From positions 1 through 15,459 of the forward strand of contig CALDMI010000389.1 in assembly GCA_937914815.1 (NCBI GenBank): 15,459 bases of DNA, given 5' to 3'. Positions 6,968-14,407 of this stretch are shown piece after piece; the first letter of the stretch is position 1, and the number at the start of each line of letters is the position of its first letter. Origin of the DNA: an uncultured Clostridia bacterium. Lineage in GTDB: Bacteria > Bacillota > Clostridia > Oscillospirales > CAG-272. Both the position numbers and the translations under genes were made by a program. The notes below the pieces were generated by a model. That model was not told the origin of the DNA. It did not search any database and worked only from the letters and a program-made list of their open reading frames with translations.

Positions 6968-7363
6968 TCACTTCTGCGGCTTCGCGGGCTTTTGCGTGAG
7001 CACTTTTGCAGACTCGGTATAGAGGTTTATAGTGCTTTCAATCGTCTCGCGGAGCGCCGCGCGCAGGGGCTTCGGGATAGTTCTTGACTTGCGGTAGAGG
7101 TGGACGAGGTGCATTTCGTCCTCCGAGAGCTCGGAGGAATCTCTGCCGACGGGAAGCGAGAGCAGCTCGCTTATCCCCGTGCCGAACAGGCGGGACAACT
7201 CCGGGAGCATGCGCATAAAGGAAGCCGAGCGGCCACGCCGCCAGTTATTCACCGTTTTGTCCGGTATTTTTACGGCGCGCTCAAACGCCGCGTCGCTGTC
7301 ATATGTCGAGGCGATGAGCGCGAGAACCTTCTCCCGCACAGCCTCCGTACATGTGTCACTCAC
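6968..7363 (-). CDS. XRE (Cro/CI-type) helix-turn-helix regulator
   Basis: A 131-residue protein with a Cro/CI-like helix-turn-helix: SDAAFERAVKIPDKTVNNWRRG (23-44), followed by MLPELSRLFGTGISELL, the usual packing helices of the XRE family. The rest is a helical C-terminal segment. Its start is GTG, which overlaps the TGA stop of the upstream gene as GTGA (7360-7363), a typical sign of translational coupling. GAAAGGAAG lies about 10 nt upstream. It is the last gene of the leftward set. It might control that operon or the nearby island, but no operator can be assigned from the sequence. Confidence 0.82.
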   Translation of the reverse strand: MSDTCTEAVREKVLALIASTYDSDAAFERAVKIPDKTVNNWRRGRSASFMRMLPELSRLFGTGISELLSLPVGRDSSELSEDEMHLVHLYRKSRTIPKPLRAALRETIESTINLYTESAKVLTQKPAKPQK

Positions 7364-8136
7364 TTCCGTTTCTTCCTTTCGCTTGTGTTTCCGCGGCTCT
7401 TTGCGCCTCCGGCGCCCTTGCCGCCATTTCCGCCTTTACCGCCGTTTTGCGCTTTGTCACCGTTTCCTGCCTTTTTGCCGTCGGCGCTGCTTTTCTCCCG
7501 CATGTTTTCTTTGGCGCCCTTGCCGCCGCTCCTGCCGTTTGCGGACTTGCCGCCATTCTGTGCTTTTCCGCCCGGCTTCTTTTTAGTAGCCGAGAAGCCG
7601 AATTTGCCTATCTTTCTCCCGAGCTCAAAGTATTCGCCGTGACAGTATGCCATGAGCCCCGCGCGGTCAAGGCAGATTCTGCCGTCAGCGTCGAGTATCT
7701 CCGGGGAAACCGAGATGTTGACAATGTCCGCGACAAACATGTCATGTGAGCCGAGGGGGATAATATCCGTCACCCGACACTCGAGCGAGAGGGGACACTC
7801 TGCAATCGTCGGCGGGGCGACAACCGCACTCTTGCCTTCGGTAAAATGGCACTTTTCAAACTTATCGACCTTTTTACCCGTGAAAATTCCGCAATAATCC
7901 ACCTCGCGCACCATGCGAGATGTCGGGAGGTTTATTACAAATTCCCGTCCCGCCGCGAGAATATCGTGCGAATGGCGGGTAGGGCGCACCGAAACATAGG
8001 TTTTCGGCGGGTTTGTATTGAGAATACCCGTCCATGCGACGGTTATTATGTTGGCTTTCCCCGGCTCTCCGACCGTGACGAGCACGGCGGGGAGGGGCGC
8101 CGTCATGGCTCCGGGCTTGAAATTCTGTCTTTCCAT
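7360..8136 (-). CDS. Flavin-reductase-like FMN-binding split-barrel protein with Gly/Lys-rich tail
   Basis: Residues 1-183 form a flavin reductase-like domain (FMN-binding split barrel): NIITVAWTGILNTNPP (29-44), the SVRPTRHSHDIL region (49-60), FVINLP (66-71) and SHDMFVADIVN (130-140). Members bind FMN and either reduce flavin for partner enzymes or act as small oxidoreductases; the substrate here is unknown. Residues 184-258 form an unusual low-complexity basic tail rich in G, K and N, with AQNGGK occurring twice and ending ERKKRK. Related proteins usually end near 180-190 residues. The tail could bind nucleic acid or be a variable repeat (inference). The ATG at 8136 has only a weak ribosome site (AAAGG adjoining it). 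The stop overlaps the GTG start of the XRE gene. Confidence 0.85.
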   Translation of the reverse strand: MERQNFKPGAMTAPLPAVLVTVGEPGKANIITVAWTGILNTNPPKTYVSVRPTRHSHDILAAGREFVINLPTSRMVREVDYCGIFTGKKVDKFEKCHFTEGKSAVVAPPTIAECPLSLECRVTDIIPLGSHDMFVADIVNISVSPEILDADGRICLDRAGLMAYCHGEYFELGRKIGKFGFSATKKKPGGKAQNGGKSANGRSGGKGAKENMREKSSADGKKAGNGDKAQNGGKGGNGGKGAGGAKSRGNTSERKKRK

Positions 8137-8224
8137 ACCTTTGTCTGCGCTTTTTGCTTTATTTCGTTTGCTTTTTCGGTTCTTTTTGGCTCGTCTTACC
8201 GTTTTTTGCCTGCCGCCTTATCTT

Positions 8225-9019
8225 TTAGCCGCGGTCGCTCTCCTTGTCGGGGTTCTTCTTTAACATTTTCATCCACGTGTTCGTGAGCATCTTATCCGGC
8301 AGGAGCTTGAAGAGCACATGCTGAAGCTTCGTATACCAGTTCGTGACGCACATGGTCCTGCCCTTGACGCTCGCCTTTATGCACCGGCGGACGACATCGC
8401 TGACTTTCAGCAGCGGCTCGGTTTTCTTCGGCACATATGCGCCGGGGACCGCCGTCGCGAGCGGGAGAAACTCGGTCTCCACCCACCCGGGGCAGAAGCA
8501 GGTAGCCCGCAGTCCGTATGGCTTTATTTCGTAGTTCAGCGCCTTTGTATAATGGAGCACGAACGCCTTTGACGAGGCATAAATATTGAAACTCGGGAGC
8601 GGGGTAAAGCATGAGCCGCTGCCCATTTCAATTATCCTGCCGCCCTTCGCCATATAGGGAATACACATGTGAGTTATCAGGACAAGCGCCTTGACATTGA
8701 GATCTATCATGCGGCGCACCTCGCCCTCGTCAAGAACATCGAATGAGCCGAATTTTCCGAACCCTGCGGCATTTATAAGATAGTTTACAACCGGCTTCTC
8801 ACTCTCGAGCGCGGCGCGCACCTTTTCTATTCCTGCGTCGGTCGTGAGATCCGCGGATATTATTTTTGCTTTTACCGAGAGGTCGCGTGCGAGCTCCTCC
8901 ATGCGCTCTGCCCGCCGGGCAATGAACCAGAATTCATCTATTCCGAGTGTCTCATGGAGCTGTTTTGCAAATTCGCGCCCTATACCGCTGGACGCCCCGG
9001 TGATTATTGCGAGTGACAT
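8225..9019 (-). CDS. Short-chain dehydrogenase/reductase (SDR)
   Basis: A 264-residue classical SDR that moves hydride between NAD(P) and a carbonyl or alcohol. It has the cofactor loop TGASSGIG (7-14), NAAG (83-86), N108 in DLNVK, a Ser-rich active-site strand MGSGSC (132-137), the catalytic pair Y147 and K151 in YASSK, and PGWVETEF (177-184). The arginines after strand 2 (ARRAER) favour NADP(H). The last 60 residues are basic and amphipathic (NWYTKLQHVLFKLLPDKM) and could touch the membrane. AAAGGAG stands 7 nt before ATG 9019, and an 8-bp inverted repeat lies just upstream. The substrate cannot be named from sequence. Confidence 0.92.
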   Translation of the reverse strand: MSLAIITGASSGIGREFAKQLHETLGIDEFWFIARRAERMEELARDLSVKAKIISADLTTDAGIEKVRAALESEKPVVNYLINAAGFGKFGSFDVLDEGEVRRMIDLNVKALVLITHMCIPYMAKGGRIIEMGSGSCFTPLPSFNIYASSKAFVLHYTKALNYEIKPYGLRATCFCPGWVETEFLPLATAVPGAYVPKKTEPLLKVSDVVRRCIKASVKGRTMCVTNWYTKLQHVLFKLLPDKMLTNTWMKMLKKNPDKESDRG

Positions 9020-9032
9020 AATAATTCTCCTT

Positions 9033-9054
9033 TTTGTAAAGTATTATTTACAAA
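9033..9054. promoter_or_regulatory. Perfect 8-bp inverted repeat upstream of the SDR gene, possible operator
   Basis: TTTGTAAA (9033-9040) and TTTACAAA (9047-9054) are exact inverted copies separated by GTATTA. The site lies directly before the SDR ribosome site. There is no GC-rich stem or T run, so it looks more like a dimeric repressor site than a terminator. I could not place a convincing promoter over it. Confidence 0.45.
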
Positions 9055-9078
9055 GTGCAGGCTTTCCGGTCGCTTTCA

Positions 9079-9874
9079 TCAGTTTCCGTTTTCCCGCTGT
9101 TCCTTCTTTTCCTGCTTTGCTCTTTTGCGTTCGGCTTTTCTCTCCGCCGCTTTTTCCGCGGCATATGCACGGAGCTGTGCGAACTTCTGCCTTGCGGCGG
9201 TGAGCGCCTCACCGTGCCGCTTTGAGTTCATGGTAGGGAACGCGTCGAGCAGTCGGCGCATCGCGCGCCTGCTCCGCTTTGAGAGATTTTCGAGTCCGTC
9301 GTACATCGTGAGCGTGCCGGAGGAGATCTTCTCGCCTATGGCGTCGCTCCCGCGGTGGAGCCCGTCGCCGAGCTTCTGTATAGCGTCGAGCCGCTTTGAA
9401 AATCCGAACGCGGCAGAGACCGACACAACCGTGTCAACGAGGTGAACCGCTATAAACACGCCGAGCACGGTATATCCGACCGGGCGCGGTATCTTCGCTA
9501 TAAGATTATCTATCGGGGTGAATGTGAGTTTCACAACCGCGGTGCAGAGCACACCCCATATGAGAGAGAACAGGAGGCAGACATACCCGCCTATATTGAA
9601 TTTCCGCTTTGAATAGTCCCACCATTTGTTGTGAAAGACCTTGTCGAGGACGAACCCGGTAACGAGCTCAATTCCGGTTGTCAGCGCGGCGGAGGCTAAA
9701 AACGATAAGATAAACGAGCACGACGCCGTAGCCGTATATCGGGCAGACCGGACCGTTGTCAAATCCGCGGTTTACAAACCGCCCGCTCTTCACGGCGGCG
9801 TAGGCTACCTCCATGCACCACCCGAGAAAGGCAAACAGGAAGAAATACCATAAACAGTAATAGAGTTTTTCCAT
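9079..9874 (-). pseudogene. CmpB-like (DUF1113 type) membrane protein, frameshifted
   Basis: Two overlapping frames hold the two halves of one protein. Frame 1, from ATG 9874, reads LYYCLWYFFLFAFLGWCMEV and then NRGFDNGPVCPIYGYGVVLV, ending at a TGA at 9668-9670. Frame 2 continues the family with FILSFLASAALTTGIELVTG, KWWDYS and GGYVCL, and ends at 9079 in a highly basic Lys/Arg/Glu tail. Recalled from other family members, about 11 residues are missing where the frames change, near 9705-9740. The cause is therefore probably a small deletion that is not a multiple of three rather than a single-base error. A sequencing error or a programmed frameshift cannot be excluded. The family has several membrane helices and is annotated as a putative ABC-transporter permease. 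The nearest good ribosome site (AAAGGAG, 9906-9900) is separated from the ATG by a small GCCCC/GGGGC hairpin. Confidence 0.75.
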
Positions 9875-9959
9875 AGAAAGCTTGTCCGCCCCGGAGGGGC
9901 TCCTTTCGACTTTTATATATTGTTTTCCCGGCATGCGCCGCGCCGCTGTGGCAGCGACG

Positions 9960-9985
9960 AAAAGCATACACGGGTACGGGCTTTT
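9960..9985. repeat. Hairpin with 14-nt loop shared with 14335-14368
   Basis: AAAAGC (9960-9965) pairs with GCTTTT (9980-9985) around the loop ATACACGGGTACGG (9966-9979). The same 14 bases form the loop of a second hairpin at 14335-14368, whose stem is different. This copy begins directly after the PAP2 stop codon on the minus strand. Confidence 0.6.
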
Positions 9986-10489
9986 TCAGAATATCCCGCG
10001 GAGTATCAGCATGCCGGCTATCCCGGAGATAAGCCCTGTGAGAGCCCCCGCCAGAACATCGCGCACAAAGTGAATACCGAGTATGACGCGGCAGACGCAG
10101 AGAAGTATTCCGAGCGCGAAGAGGAGAATCCCGAACCACAAAGAATGAAATATGACGACCGCCGCAATAACGAATGCGGACGCCGCGTGGCGGGAGGGGA
10201 AGGAATGACCTTTTTTATTTTTCGGCTTTATCTCGTAGAAGTCGAGAACCTCGTACGGACGCGGAGCGTTTATCAGCGCGCGCACCACCGTCACGATGAG
10301 AAACGGCACAGCCATAACCACCGCGAGCGCCACCGTATATTCCGCGCTCACCGAAAGCTCGGTAAGCAGCAGCCACACGACAGCATATGCCGCGACACAG
10401 GCGGAGAACACCGACCCTACGTGCAGCGCGTCGGAGAGACGGCGGTCATTATATGCCGCGCGGCGCAGTGCATTGAGCTTTTCTGCCAT
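9986..10489 (-). CDS. PAP2-family membrane phosphatase
   Basis: A 167-residue integral membrane protein with several hydrophobic segments (about 24-46, 50-70, 104-134 and 146-165). It has the three-part phosphatase signature of the PAP2 superfamily: R70 with R77-P78 (RALINAPRP, first Lys replaced by Arg), PSRH (98-101) with H101, and R134, H140 and D144 in CRVILGIHFVRD. Such enzymes remove phosphate from lipid phosphates such as phosphatidic acid or undecaprenyl pyrophosphate, at the outer face of the membrane; the exact substrate is unknown. AAAGGA lies about 7 nt before ATG 10489. It is the first gene of the leftward set, with a promoter at 10539-10567. Confidence 0.92.
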   Translation of the reverse strand: MAEKLNALRRAAYNDRRLSDALHVGSVFSACVAAYAVVWLLLTELSVSAEYTVALAVVMAVPFLIVTVVRALINAPRPYEVLDFYEIKPKNKKGHSFPSRHAASAFVIAAVVIFHSLWFGILLFALGILLCVCRVILGIHFVRDVLAGALTGLISGIAGMLILRGIF

Positions 10490-10538
10490 GTTACTTTCCT
10501 TTCGTACTTTTTGCGCCGTGTCGGCGCCCTTTTCTTAC

Positions 10539-10567
10539 ATTCTACTACATCTGTGAGAAATTTTCAA
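10539..10567 (-). promoter_or_regulatory. Promoter of the leftward PAP2-SDR-flavin reductase-XRE set
   Basis: On the minus strand, TTGAAA (10567-10562) is followed by 17 bp and TAGAAT (10544-10539). The predicted start is near 10532, giving a leader of about 43 nt to ATG 10489. The leader contains a perfect hairpin GCGCCG, loop TGT, CGGCGC (10513-10527). Confidence 0.75.
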
Positions 10568-10575
10568 GGAAAATC

Positions 10576-10594
10576 CGGAAAAATGTATTTTCCG
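10576..10594. promoter_or_regulatory. Palindrome between the divergent promoters
   Basis: CGGAAAA (10576-10582) and TTTTCCG (10588-10594) are exact inverted copies around ATGTA. The site lies between the leftward -35 box (10562-10567) and the rightward -35 box (10615-10620), so it could be a shared operator. It may equally be a simple hairpin. Confidence 0.35.
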
Positions 10595-10614
10595 CTTTAT
10601 TTTGCGCGCACGCC

Positions 10615-10643
10615 TTGAAATTACGCGCGGGATATGATAGACT
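10615..10643 (+). promoter_or_regulatory. Promoter of the rightward PHP-rhamnosidase set
   Basis: TTGAAA (10615-10620) is followed by a 17-bp spacer and TAGACT (10638-10643), with TGA directly upstream forming an extended -10. The predicted start is near 10650, about 55 nt before ATG 10705. Confidence 0.65.
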
Positions 10644-10704
10644 TTTAGTATAACGAATTTTCGGCGGGGGACTTTCCCGCAGAGCCTTTGTCCGGGAGGA
10701 AAAT

Positions 10705-11382
10705 ATGGAATACAGATATGAGACACATCTTCATACGAGCCCTGTGAGCCGATGCGCCACGGCGACGGTGGCGGACTCGCTTCGGTTTTATAAGAGCTCC
10801 GGCTATGACGGGGTTTTTATAACAAATCATTTCCTCGACGGAAATATAAACTTTGATAAGAGCCGCCCCTACCGCGATAAGATAGAATTCTACTTCTCGG
10901 ACGCCGAGGAGGGCGAGAGAATAGGGAAACAGATAGGACTGAAGGTCTTCACGGGGGTCGAAATGTCGAATCACGGCACCGACTTCCTCGTTTACGGGCT
11001 CTCGAAGCTCTGGTACCTCTCGCACCCCGGTATAATGGACATGCCGTACCGTGAAAGGCTCGATTTCCTGCGCGCGAGCGGGGCATTCGTCGTTCAGGCG
11101 CACCCGTACCGCGAGGCAAATTATATAGACCATATCCGTCTCTTCCCCCGGAGTGTCGACGCCGTCGAGGTTCTGAACGGCATGAACGGAAAAGAGACGT
11201 ATGACCTGACCGCGCTGTATGCAAAGCATTACGGGCTCCCCGGCGTCGCGGGCTCGGATAACCATAACGGCAGTAAATTCCCCGCGGCGAGCCTTGCGGG
11301 AATAGTGACCGATGAGCCGATTTTCTCCGTAGCCGACTACCGGCGGATAGTGAAGTCGGGAAAATACCGCATATTCGGCTGA
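10705..11382 (+). CDS. PHP-domain metal-dependent phosphoesterase
   Basis: A 225-residue stand-alone PHP protein, a metal-dependent hydrolase of phosphate esters. The metal ligands appear in order: H8 and H10 (HLHTSP), H42 (TNH), E86 (TGVE), H133 (AHPY), and D185 and H187 (GSDNHN). The size fits small cytoplasmic PHP proteins, some of which cleave nucleoside monophosphates or histidinol phosphate; no substrate can be assigned. GGGAGGA lies 4 nt before ATG 10705. It is first in the rightward set, 31 bp before the rhamnosidase. Confidence 0.92.
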   Translation: MEYRYETHLHTSPVSRCATATVADSLRFYKSSGYDGVFITNHFLDGNINFDKSRPYRDKIEFYFSDAEEGERIGKQIGLKVFTGVEMSNHGTDFLVYGLSKLWYLSHPGIMDMPYRERLDFLRASGAFVVQAHPYREANYIDHIRLFPRSVDAVEVLNGMNGKETYDLTALYAKHYGLPGVAGSDNHNGSKFPAASLAGIVTDEPIFSVADYRRIVKSGKYRIFG

Positions 11383-11413
11383 GCCGGCAGAAAAACTTTT
11401 TCGGGAGGGCAGT

Positions 11414-13642
11414 ATGAACAGAAAATCAAAATGGATAATGCCGCCGGAGGACACCGGCTCCGCCGCTGTTGAGTTCCGCGGGAGCGCGGACATCGCGGGC
11501 GGTTTAAAAAGGGCTTCCGCCTGCGTCAGCGCCATGGGCGTGTATAAATTCCGCGTGAACGGCAGGGAGGTGTCCTCCGCCGTCCTCGCCCCCGGCTGGA
11601 CCTCATATAAAAACCGCGTCCTCTATCAGAGATACGATATAACCGATATGCTGAGCGAGGGGAAGAACACCCTGTCGGTGAGTGTCGGAAAGGGCTGGGC
11701 GCGCAGCCCGCTCTCGCTTATGCGGGAGGGCAATCTCTATGCCGACCACCCGTCGGCAATCTTCTATCTGAAGCTCGAATACGAGGGCGGAAAGACAAAG
11801 GAAGTATTCAGCGACGGAAAATGGGAGGTCTGGACCACCCCGGTTATAAATTCCGAGATATACGACGGCGAGACGGTTGACCTGACTGTCGCGCCCCGCC
11901 TGATAGGTGAGGCACTGCCGGATAAGGGGATAGATGTGCGCCTCGCACCCCAGTATTCCGGGCTCGTTACCGAGCACGAGAGGGTAGCCGCGCGCAGGCT
12001 CATCACCGCGCCGAACGGCGAGAAAATAATTGACTTCGGGCAGAACCTCGCCGGATATGTCGAGATAAGAATTACCGGAAAAGCCGGGGAGCGTGTATCA
12101 ATATCGCACGCCGAAGTACTTGATAAAGACGGCAATTTCTATACGGGAAACCTCCGCGAGGCAAAGCAGAGGGATACATATACCCTCTCAGGCGGGCGCG
12201 ATGTCTTGAAGCCGTCGTATACCTATCACGGCTTCCGCTACGTAAGAATAGACGAATTTCCGGGAGAGCCCGCCCCCTCGGCGTTCACCGCCATAGCGCT
12301 TTACAGCGACATGAAGAGAACGGGCTACTTCACATCGGCAAATCAGGATGTGGACAGACTGTTCCGTAATGTCGTGTGGGGCGAACGCAGTAACTTTGTG
12401 GATATACCGACCGACTGCCCGCAGAGGGACGAGCGCCTCGGCTGGACGGGAGACGCGCAGGTCTTTTGCCGCACGGCGTCAATGATATATGATACCTCGC
12501 GATTCTTTGATAAATGGCTCGCCGACCTCGCGGCAGAGCAGAGAGCCGACGGCTCCGTCCCGCGCTTTTGCCCTATGGTACCCGGTATGGACGAGGAGGG
12601 GAACTCCGCCGGGTGGGGAGACGCCGCGGTGATCTGCCCGTGGGAGCTCTACCGCGCGTACGGCGACCCTGATGTGATACGCAGGAATTTCCCGCTTATG
12701 CGCGGCTGGATAGAATATATGCACTCCGCCGGAGACGAGGAATACCTATGGATAGGCGGGAACCATTTCGGCGACTGGCTGGCGACCGACGCGGGCGAGG
12801 GCGCCTATGTCGGCGCAACACAGACCGATTTTATTGCCTCGGCATACTATGCCTACTCGCTCTCCCTCTTTGTGAAAATGGGTCAGGTGATAGGCGAGGA
12901 TATGACCGGGTATGAAAAGCTCTATACCTCCGTGCGCCGCGCCTTCCGCGAGACATTTATGTCCTCCGGCATGCCGGTAGTGTATAAAAAGGGCGACGGC
13001 GCGAACAAAGCCCGCCGCACAAAAGCGGTAACGCAGACGAGCCTTGCAATCCTCCTCGCCTTTGACCTCGCCGACCCCGGAGAGCGCGGGGCGATAGCAA
13101 AGAAGCTCGTCGCGCAGATAAAGGAGAACGGCGGGAAAATGAGCACCGGCTTTATCGGAACTCCGCTCCTGCTCCCGGTCCTCTCCTCGGAGGGCTATGT
13201 TACGGAGGCGTATAATCTTCTCCTGCAGACAAAGGCGCCGTCATGGCTCTATCCCGTCCGCCACGGCGCAACCACAATGTGGGAGCACTGGGACAGTCTC
13301 CGCACGGACGGAACATTCTGGTCGGACGATATGAATTCCTTCAATCACTATGCTTACGGCGCCGTCGCCGCATGGCTCTTTGAGACGGCGCTCGGAATAC
13401 GGCAGACGGAGGACAGCGCCGGGTATTCGCAGCCGGTGATAGCTCCTCGCCCGGACAGGCGGCTCGGCTCCGCGTCCGGCTCTCTTGACACCCCGCACGG
13501 CAAAATAGGCGTTTCATGGCAGTATACCGACGAGTCGGTGAGATATGAAATAAGTATTCCGGACGGAATGTGCGCGCGGGTCGAGATACCCGGCAAGCCC
13601 CCGGTGAATGTAACCGGCGGCGAATATATCTACACAACCTGA
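11414..13642 (+). CDS. GH78 alpha-L-rhamnosidase
   Basis: This 742-residue enzyme probably hydrolyses terminal alpha-L-rhamnose from plant glycosides or rhamnose-containing polysaccharides. An N-terminal beta-sandwich (about 30-160: YKFRVNGREV, LAPGWTSY, YDITDML) precedes a middle beta domain (TYHGFRYVRI). The (alpha/alpha)6 catalytic barrel begins near 305 (GYFTSANQDVDRLF), and the C-terminal beta domain is short. The active-site signature DCPQRDERLGWTGD occupies 334-347, and its Asp and Glu residues are the likely general-acid region; GWGDAAVICPW follows. There is no signal peptide, so it acts in the cytoplasm on imported oligosaccharides or glycosides. It is shorter than many GH78 enzymes. 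GGGAGG lies 5 nt before ATG 11414. No transporter or rhamnose catabolic gene is in view. Confidence 0.92.
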   Translation: MNRKSKWIMPPEDTGSAAVEFRGSADIAGGLKRASACVSAMGVYKFRVNGREVSSAVLAPGWTSYKNRVLYQRYDITDMLSEGKNTLSVSVGKGWARSPLSLMREGNLYADHPSAIFYLKLEYEGGKTKEVFSDGKWEVWTTPVINSEIYDGETVDLTVAPRLIGEALPDKGIDVRLAPQYSGLVTEHERVAARRLITAPNGEKIIDFGQNLAGYVEIRITGKAGERVSISHAEVLDKDGNFYTGNLREAKQRDTYTLSGGRDVLKPSYTYHGFRYVRIDEFPGEPAPSAFTAIALYSDMKRTGYFTSANQDVDRLFRNVVWGERSNFVDIPTDCPQRDERLGWTGDAQVFCRTASMIYDTSRFFDKWLADLAAEQRADGSVPRFCPMVPGMDEEGNSAGWGDAAVICPWELYRAYGDPDVIRRNFPLMRGWIEYMHSAGDEEYLWIGGNHFGDWLATDAGEGAYVGATQTDFIASAYYAYSLSLFVKMGQVIGEDMTGYEKLYTSVRRAFRETFMSSGMPVVYKKGDGANKARRTKAVTQTSLAILLAFDLADPGERGAIAKKLVAQIKENGGKMSTGFIGTPLLLPVLSSEGYVTEAYNLLLQTKAPSWLYPVRHGATTMWEHWDSLRTDGTFWSDDMNSFNHYAYGAVAAWLFETALGIRQTEDSAGYSQPVIAPRPDRRLGSASGSLDTPHGKIGVSWQYTDESVRYEISIPDGMCARVEIPGKPPVNVTGGEYIYTT

Positions 13643-13649
13643 GGTTAAT

Positions 13650-14339
13650 ATGATAAAGCATTTGTTTTTTGACCTTGACAATACGATATTTGACTTTTCG
13701 ATAGCCGAGCGCATAGCCCTTGACGGCGCGCTCCGCGAGGTCGGCGTGATACCGACGGAGGAAATGATTGCCGATTATATCCGAATAAATAATGAGCACT
13801 GGCGCGCGCTCGAGCGCGGGGAGGTGACGCGGGACTATGTTGCATATCACCGCTTCCGTGAGCTCTTCGATAAGTACTCTCCCGCCGCCTCGGAGGTCGC
13901 GGCAGAGGATAGCTACGCCCGCCGCCTCGGCGACAGGCATTACTATATTGACGGTGCAGAGGAGCTTATCCGCTCGCTCTGCGGGAAGTATCACCTCTAT
14001 ATAATTTCCAACGGCACAAAGTCGATACAGGACAGGAGAATTGACTCCGCCGGAATACGCGACCTCTTTGACGGGATATTCATCTCGCAGGAGATAGGAT
14101 ACGAGAAGCCGAGCGCGGAGTTCTTCGCCGCGGCGTTCCGGGAAATTGCGGATTTTCACCGCGACGAGGCGCTTGTGATAGGCGACAGCCTGACATCGGA
14201 TATAAAGGGCGGGATGAATGCCGGGGTGCGCACCGTGTGGTATAACCCGTCGGGCGCTGTCGCCCCTCCGGATATTACTCCGGACTATGAGATAAAGGAG
14301 CTTCGTGAGCTTCCGGAACTTCTTTCTGAAATGCCGTGA
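13650..14339 (+). CDS. HAD-superfamily phosphatase, YjjG-like
   Basis: A 229-residue HAD hydrolase with all four motifs: D8 and D10 in FDLDNT (nucleophile and acid/base), S120 in ISNGT, K153 in GYEKPS, and D179 with D184 in GDSLTSDIKGG. The N-terminal pattern and the C1 cap (AERIALDGALREVG, RFRELFDKYSP) resemble YjjG, a 5'-nucleotidase active on pyrimidine and non-canonical nucleotides. The YjjG-type substrate is inference. Its ribosome site GAGG (13641-13644) overlaps the rhamnosidase stop codon, so the two are co-translated. The stop is part of a hairpin with the shared 14-nt loop. Confidence 0.9.
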   Translation: MIKHLFFDLDNTIFDFSIAERIALDGALREVGVIPTEEMIADYIRINNEHWRALERGEVTRDYVAYHRFRELFDKYSPAASEVAAEDSYARRLGDRHYYIDGAEELIRSLCGKYHLYIISNGTKSIQDRRIDSAGIRDLFDGIFISQEIGYEKPSAEFFAAAFREIADFHRDEALVIGDSLTSDIKGGMNAGVRTVWYNPSGAVAPPDITPDYEIKELRELPELLSEMP

Positions 14340-14368
14340 AAATGATACACGGGTACGGCGATTTCACG
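14335..14368. repeat. Hairpin with 14-nt loop shared with 9960-9985
   Basis: CGTGAAA (14335-14341) pairs with TTTCACG (14362-14368), and TG pairs with CG inside one mismatch. The loop is ATACACGGGTACGG (14345-14358), identical to 9966-9979. The HAD stop TGA lies in the left arm. A-rich sequence follows instead of a T run, so it is not an ordinary rightward terminator. Confidence 0.6.
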
Positions 14369-14407
14369 AAAAAAAATACTTGATTTTTTGAGGTTTTGAA
14401 AAGGTAA

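Noticed and set aside
7363..7590. Repeat-rich tract as a CRISPR or minisatellite array
   Set aside because: Repeats are short, irregular and in frame with the protein tail; there are no uniform repeats with unique spacers.
7100..7749. Plus-strand proline-, alanine- and phenylalanine-rich open frames
   Set aside because: They are shadows of the Gly/Lys-rich tail and the flavin-binding domain on the minus strand.
14369..14389. A-run and T-run after the HAD gene as a terminator
   Set aside because: The possible stem is only A-T pairs around a short loop, and no GC stem precedes the T run, so support is too weak.
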